Positions 58,537 to 64,000 of a stretch of 64,000 nucleotides of DNA are shown here, piece by piece; the stretch's first letter is position 1; the number at the start of each line of letters is the position of its first letter. Below the pieces are notes generated by a model, which was given only the letters and a program-made list of their open reading frames with translations, was not told the origin of the DNA and did not search any database. The DNA comes from Adenanthera pavonina (Eukaryota > Streptophyta > Magnoliopsida > Fabales > Fabaceae). Location of the stretch: positions 28,866,001-28,930,000 of the forward strand of contig JAIVEN010000022.1 in assembly GCA_026686845.1 (NCBI GenBank). Direction: 5' to 3'. The position numbers and the translations under genes were made by a program.

Positions 58537-58979
58537 TATAATAATAAAATAAATTATATTGTTCATATTTACAATAGATTATATATAGATTATTTATTTC
58601 AATTTATTACTATGATTTTAGAAAAAATTATTATTATGATAAAAAAATAAAAAATGAAAGGATTGTCTTTGAACTTTCATGTAGAATGTTCATTTAAATA
58701 AAAAAAATTATTTATAATTAAAAAATTAAATTAAGAAATAAATAAATTTAAACTTATAATTATGTTTCAAGTAAGAAACAATTGAATCAAGATTCCAATT
58801 TCTCTCCAACACTGCAAAACTTAATTTTTTAATGGATTTTATAATATTTAATTTCTTTTTTTATTTATAAAAAATACAGATACAAAAAGAATTTTGTTAT
58901 TTAATTTAATTTTCATTTTATTCCTCTTGTGTAAAATAAAATTTGCTTTTTTAAGCGGAAGATGGCTTTTTGAGTCAAA

Positions 58980-59076
58980 AATAAGTTACTGCTTCCAAGT
59001 GCACTGCCAGCTGCGAAAACCTCCAATTCCTTCTTCGCTCATATCCTTCTTCCTCTTTCTCTCTCTTTCAAACCAG
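58980..59076 (+). other. Probable first, non-coding exon of the UBC12/RCE1 gene
   Basis: CT-rich leader-like sequence (tccttcttcctctttctctc) ends in aaccag, followed by a good donor, gttcctttcg (59077). It pairs with the acceptor gatatag at 59980-59986, four bases before the start codon, giving a leader intron of 910 bp. CT-rich leaders and a leader intron are common in constitutive plant genes. The transcription start is not resolved. Confidence 0.45.
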
Positions 59077-59990
59077 GTTCCTTTCGTAGCATATTTCTGA
59101 TTTTTCTTTTTTTTTTCTTTTCCTTTCTGCGTATTTATCTCTGTTGCTCGCTAATCTATCTCTCGTTTATCTCAGATTTGTTCGTAGATTTCTCTCTACA
59201 ACCCCAATCCCTCACCCCTCTCCCTTTTGCGTTCGCCTGAGTTCTTGATCTTGTATGATTATTTTTGTTCTAGGGTTCCTTGCTTAGTTCTTTTCAATAT
59301 TAACGTATGCAATTATGTATATGTTCGAATCCTCTCGTATCGTTTTCATTTTTCTTTTTCCGAACATGTTTCGTATGTTTGTATCCTATCGGGACTAACT
59401 TATTCAATTGGTAGAGATTCGTTGTTCTGTTATTAGATTATTGCGCCGCTTCTTGAACTAGTGACCTATATGAACATGATCTGTTAATTATTTTAAAGTG
59501 TAGCTCGATATCGCATACTGGAAAAAAAGTCTAAATCGATGAGTACTAACTGTTGGAGGATTTCTGAACCAAGAATTTGTTTGGAAAACATATATGTTAC
59601 CCTATACTTGATATGGTACTTCCTTCTTTTCTTGTCTATAAAGAAATTATACAGGTAGTTCTTGCTGCACAAGTTCAGCCTGTTCTTATATATCTTAGTC
59701 CTGATAAAATACGTTTTCATGATCTTAGTTTTTAGTTGAACTAGGTAGGCAATTAGTCAAATCCCTAGGACTGAATACTTGTGTGGTCTTTTCTAGTTCT
59801 TTGTAAGGTTTAAGAACTAAATATGCTTCTTGTTCTCTTAATTTGTCATTTTTTAACATATTGGTGTTTGAAATTTCTAGTTTGGTTGTGGTTATTCCTG
59901 AAAGTTGTTGATGTCTTTATTCTTGGATAATTTTGTAGTATATTATGAAATGTGTGTTAATGCTAGATTTGGCATTCTTGATATAGGAAT

Positions 59991-62584
59991 ATGATTAAAC
60001 TATTTAAAGTAAAGGAAAAGCAGAGAGAACTTGCAGAGAATGCAAGTGGTGGAGCACCCATTAAGAAGCAAACTGCTGGGGAATTGCGTCTGCACAAAGG
60101 TTTTCTTCTTGCTATTAAAATGAGATCTTGTTTTGTCTCTTCTTTATTATGTTGAAATATTGTTTATAATCCCTTCTCCTCTCCCCTGAAAAATAGGGCA
60201 TATTGTTTGCAAGTCAGCTTGATCAGATATAAGCAACAATTGGATAGAAAATTTATGGACTTTCCATTGCCAGGACAATATCTTTTGTCGGTGTTTGGGG
60301 CATGAGGGAGGGGCTTTGACAATGCAGAAATAGATGTCTTGAACATTTTTATCTTAATCTTAATTAATTAATCATTAGTGAATTAAAAGGTTTTTTTTTT
60401 TTTTTGCAATTCCAATTTCAACACCAAGAGATTTTTGGCTGATTTGGGCCAAAATTGAAAGATATATTCTACAGAAGTTATAGTCTGAAGCTGCTTCTTC
60501 TTTATTTTAAATATTTTTTATCTGAACGCTAAGAAACTTTATCTAAATTTTGCAATGTCTCATCACTTCATATTAGCAATTTTGTTTAATTTTGTGGAGT
60601 TTGTTTCTTAATATCAGTTACTTGGTTGTTCTGGATTAGGCAGTAGATCAGAATATTTATTTTTATATCCTAACCTATAATATTCTTCTTCTTTTTTTGA
60701 GTACGTTTGAGGGACAGTTAAAGTTTAGGCGCTACAAGACTTGTATTTGAGAGAGATTATAAACCTTCAGGATTGAAGATTTAGGGAATTCTGAAGTTTG
60801 AGAGGATGGAGACTTGAGGTTTTATCGTTGGTGGATTTTAATAATTGGCTTGAGTTTGTAAGAACATATGAATTTTTTGGAGGTCATCCTGGTAGCATAT
60901 AAACCCTCAAACCACCACTGATTTTCTTGCTTGACAAGACCAGGGTTGTGCATTTGCCCCTATATGGAGGATTGTCAGCAAAACTTTCAAAACTTATGCA
61001 AGAAGATTGAAAGATCTGCCAAGCAAGGGGATTTGATTGGTCTTAAAAGATTTCTCTTTGAGGTGATAGATAAGCTCATGGGCTGGGCGGTTTCAGGGTA
61101 GTGTGTATTGAGGGGACGAGATAGCTGATAAATGTAAGGTGCTCTGAGATTGGGTTGATGCCTTAGAAGTCTGTGCATACCACCTTTAGCTAATTCATGT
61201 AATGATTTCATCGTCTTATTTTCTTGGTTTGTTATTGCTGTCAAGTGTCAATGGCTAGCATGCTTAGAGCATGTATTAAATTTAATAGTGAATTAGCTGG
61301 GGAAAGCAATTGCCTTTACTTTGTAGAGCCAAGGAAGGTTTTGGTAAATTCTAATCCAATTAATTTTTTGGAGGGTTTTTTCATTGAAAGTATTGGTTGA
61401 ACAGCGGAGACTTATATGGCCATTGTTTAATAAACATTGCATCCTTTTGCAGATATGTAATCATGGTACTGCTCTTCTGTAATTAGTTATGACTTATGTG
61501 TTCAACTATAATATTGTTTCTCAAGTTGTAGTTTATAAGTTGCACTTCTTAAATCGCATAACAGTTTTGCTTGAATATGTAGCCTTTGCATTTTTTTTTT
61601 GTCATGCCAATTTATGTTGGTGAAGTGTAACATCTTGCAGATATAAGTGAGCTGAATCTACCAAAATCTTGTACCATGCAATTCCCCAATGGTAAAGATG
61701 ACCTGATGAACTTTGAAGTTTCGATTCGGCCTGATGAAGGATATTATCTGTAAGCAGATTTATCTGTTATCTGTAAATTTATTTAAACATTCATTTAATC
61801 TTATAAGCATGACTCTTGTTAAAAATGTCTCCATTCCTTGTTCTTTGTGCTGCTATTCTCCTTTGTCTTGATTTTGTCGGTTCGTAACATGTATAATCTG
61901 GTTGGATCGACATCACATCTCCTCTGAAAACTGAAAGAGAAAATAAAAAAAGTGTGCACACATAATGCAACAACAGAAATGGAGGGAAGATTCTTAAATG
62001 TCCTTTTTGCCTTGTTTGCTATTACAGGGGCGGCTCATTTTTGTTTTCCTTCCAAGTATCTCCCATCTATCCACATGAGGCACCAAAGGTCAAATGCAAG
62101 ACAAAGGTAGGAGAATCTTGCATATTTTTGTCACCTTCGACCATTACTCTATTTATGTACGTGTTCAGTTTTGGCTGTGGGATTAGTAACATTCGTGGTT
62201 TTTAATCTGAGCAACATTAATTAATTTTCATGCATAATTAACTCTGAATTTTAGGTCTACCATCCAAATATTGACTTGGAAGGAAATGTTTGCCTCAACA
62301 TCTTGCGAGAAGATTGGAAACCTGTTCTGAATATAAACACAGTCATTTATGGATTGTATCATCTTTTCACGGTATGACTGGTTTTGCCACGATGGGCTGT
62401 TATCTGTGACTTTTGACGGTTCTGATCTCTTTGATTCCGTGTGCAGGAACCAAATTATGAGGACCCCCTCAATCATGATGCGGCGGCAGTTTTGAGAGAG
62501 AATCCCAAGATGTTTGAGTCTAATGTAAGGAGGGCTATGGCTGGTGGGTATGTGGGGCAAACCTTTTTCCCTCGCTGTATGTAA
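59991..62584 (+). CDS. RCE1: NEDD8/RUB1-conjugating E2 enzyme (UBC12/RCE1 type)
   Basis: This E2 takes activated NEDD8/RUB1 from the AXR1-ECR1 E1 onto its active cysteine and passes it to cullins, which activates SCF-type ubiquitin ligases used in auxin and other signalling. Coding exons are 59991-60099, 61641-61749, 62028-62106, 62255-62371 and 62447-62584. All introns are GT-AG, and the joined frame is 183 aa, close to the usual length for the family. The N-terminus MIKLFKVKEKQ matches the short basic extension that UBC12 uses to dock the NEDD8 E1 and that ordinary ubiquitin E2s lack. Then come the UBC fold, HPN at 102-104, active-site C112 in EGNVCLNILRED, and the W120 loop. The protein ends in FFPRCM. 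No exon is damaged. The second intron (60100-61640) is large for the gene. AATAAA at 62896-62901 is a plausible poly(A) signal. Confidence 0.96.
60100..61640 (+). other. Large intron of the UBC12/RCE1 gene with a G-rich internal block
   Basis: The 1,541-bp intron is bounded by gttttc and cttgcag. Its middle (about 60700-61240) is less T-rich than plant introns usually are, with many gagg, ttgagg and gatt words. No terminal repeats or reading frame were found. It could be an old insertion. Confidence 0.5.
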
Positions 62585-63527
62585 CCTTTGCTCGATTACT
62601 TCAAGTCACTGTTCAAAATATATTATCAAATCTTCAGGTCCATGGTTTGTGTAATTTATTTACAAATTTACATTTTTCCTTTCAACCTTGTCTGTTTTTT
62701 GTCTTGGTGGAGCAAGAGGATTGATTCCTGAAACGATCTTATATCCACTCAAGTAGAACGTTACTGTAACCCTTATGTTCTATTTGTATGTTGATCTACT
62801 AGTTGGATGTGGTTCAAGGTAGAGTCAGGATTCACATTGGTCGATACATTCTCTCGCGCTCTCTATCTAGGCCTATGGTTCGGTAATGGCAAGGCAATAA
62901 ATGGATGATTTATTTCCTGAAATATCATCCTCTCATTTGGTCCTTCAAAGATAACTTCTCAGTTTAATTATTAAAAGACCATTTTTCTAATGTTTTAAGT
63001 GTGTGTGTTTGGATTAGAGTTTGCAAGCTTGAGTTTGAAAAGTCGTCTAAAGACAATGCATTTCTTTTCTGTTTATCAAACATTCTCTCCCAATTAAAAT
63101 GATCCTTCTGAAAAGCATGAGCGTTTTCTATGCTAAGTGGCAACATTTTTGGTGGCAAAAATATTTGGGCAAGTTCATATCTTTTGGTTATTGCCATATT
63201 GACAATGTGATGTTTCAGTTTTGCCTAGTGAAGGAATTTTTTTGATTAAGAAAAAGACATTTAGGAGTTAAACTGGGAAAAGAAAATAATAGTTGCGATT
63301 TTGTAGATAAAATCTATCTTTCGTATTCTTAACTAAAGAAGTAAAAGTATATGTAAAGAAATTATATCAAGTGTGGGAGAAGTTGCATTGTTGCACACAG
63401 AAGTTGCATTGCTCATAGTATACTGATAGTGTAAATTTTTATAGATTTTCTATTTTATGCTAAATATGTTTGGAAATAGAACTTTGAAAAATTAATATTG
63501 TATGTATCTCAATTGAGCTTAGTTTTA
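62585..63527. other. 3' UTR and downstream region of UBC12/RCE1
   Basis: AATAAA lies at 62896-62901, about 310 nt after the stop. Beyond it the DNA is A+T-rich, and the minus-strand ORF at 62964-63197 has no recognisable motif. Confidence 0.4.
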
Positions 63528-63899
63528 GGGTGTGTTTGGATTAGATTATATATAAGTGATTATAAGGATAAGTGATTATTCATAATAGATTATGAGAATA
63601 AATGATTATATCAAAAGTGAATTGTGTTTGAATATTTTTAACTCATAAGTGATTTTGAGAAAAGAAATATGTTTGGATATTAGGGTTTAAGTGATTATTG
63701 GGTGGATAATGAGAAGAAAAAATAAAATAAGTGATTATGAAAGAATAAGTGATTATCATAAGTTGAAAAAAGTAGCTTATGAAAATAATCACTTAAATTG
63801 TCATAAGTGATTATTTTGATCCAAAAAGTGTTTGGCTACAAATGGGATAATAACTTTTTTAGCTCCATAAGTGATTATTAATTCAATCCAAACATGCAC
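63528..63899. mobile_element. Tourist-like (PIF/Harbinger) MITE, copy 2
   Basis: TTA flanks it at 63525-63527 and 63900-63902. The left end gggtgtgtttggattagatt and the right end (reverse complement gtgcatgtttggattgaatt) are inverted partners. It is similar over its length to 18500-18870, with shared stretches such as gattatatcaaaagtga, tatgtttggatatt and tggataatgagaagaaaaaa. Confidence 0.75.
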
Positions 63900-64000
63900 T
63901 TAAAGTCAGTAAATTGATTTTAAACTGTCCCTTACACTCTGTTAAAATAAAAACATATAATTGACAGTAAGAAGTCGTGTTATTTTGATTGGAGTCATAA

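Noticed and set aside
62228..62560. 110-aa minus-strand ORF over the last exons of the E2 gene
   Set aside because: Antisense to clearly spliced, conserved coding exons.

Overview
The window is nuclear DNA from a flowering plant, very probably a eudicot. The sequence is strongly A+T-rich, the genes have GT-AG introns with T-rich acceptors, and the three recognisable genes are plant-type. About 95% of the window is intergenic and is dominated by transposable-element debris. There is no sign of a prokaryotic, organellar or viral origin, and I cannot name the species.

Three genes are well supported. (1) 15873-17000 (-) is an intronless plastid-type geranylgeranyl diphosphate synthase of 375 aa with both aspartate-rich motifs. 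(2) 36529-37434 (-) is a classical short-chain dehydrogenase/reductase of 267 aa, with an 11-nt first coding exon that an ORF scan misses. (3) 59991-62584 (+) is the NEDD8/RUB1-conjugating E2 enzyme (UBC12/RCE1 type), with five coding exons encoding 183 aa plus a probable intron in the 5' leader. These genes work in unrelated processes: isoprenoid supply, a redox step on an unknown substrate, and cullin neddylation. Only the first two could conceivably share a (di)terpenoid context, and that is speculation.

Layout. 1-2288: probable LTR-retrotransposon remnant split by a 588-bp hAT-like element. 3465-7110: two opposite-facing copies of a 1.3-kb LTR-like repeat, one of them inside a Stowaway MITE. 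9418-10101: a MITE and a 79-bp hairpin element. 15.8-17.6 kb: the GGPPS gene with a MITE upstream. 18.5-23.5 kb: a Tourist-like MITE, a lone CACTA-like end, a 1-kb inverted-repeat element and a 1.2-kb foldback element. 24216-25877: a candidate non-autonomous Helitron. 25943-31000: a structurally complete but dead Ty1/copia element on the minus strand, with 268-bp LTRs, PBS, PPT and a single gag-pol frame broken by nine in-frame stops and no frameshift. 36.5-37.4 kb: the SDR gene. 38.6-43.5 kb: several MITEs and a second foldback. 43.9-44.4 kb: a 166-bp tandem repeat. 45.6-49.4 kb: MITEs with 9-bp target-site duplications, including one family inserted into itself. 51-58.5 kb: hAT-like, PIF/hAT-like and Stowaway MITEs and a probable copia LTR fragment. 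59-63 kb: the E2 gene. 63528-63899: a second copy of the Tourist-like MITE.

The most unusual observations are the almost exclusively amber (TAG) decay of the copia polyprotein without any indel, the self-nested inverted-repeat family at 47-49 kb, the candidate Helitron, and two foldback elements sharing one architecture. I see no convincing new biochemical system. Boundaries of repeats were read by eye and may be off by a few bases.
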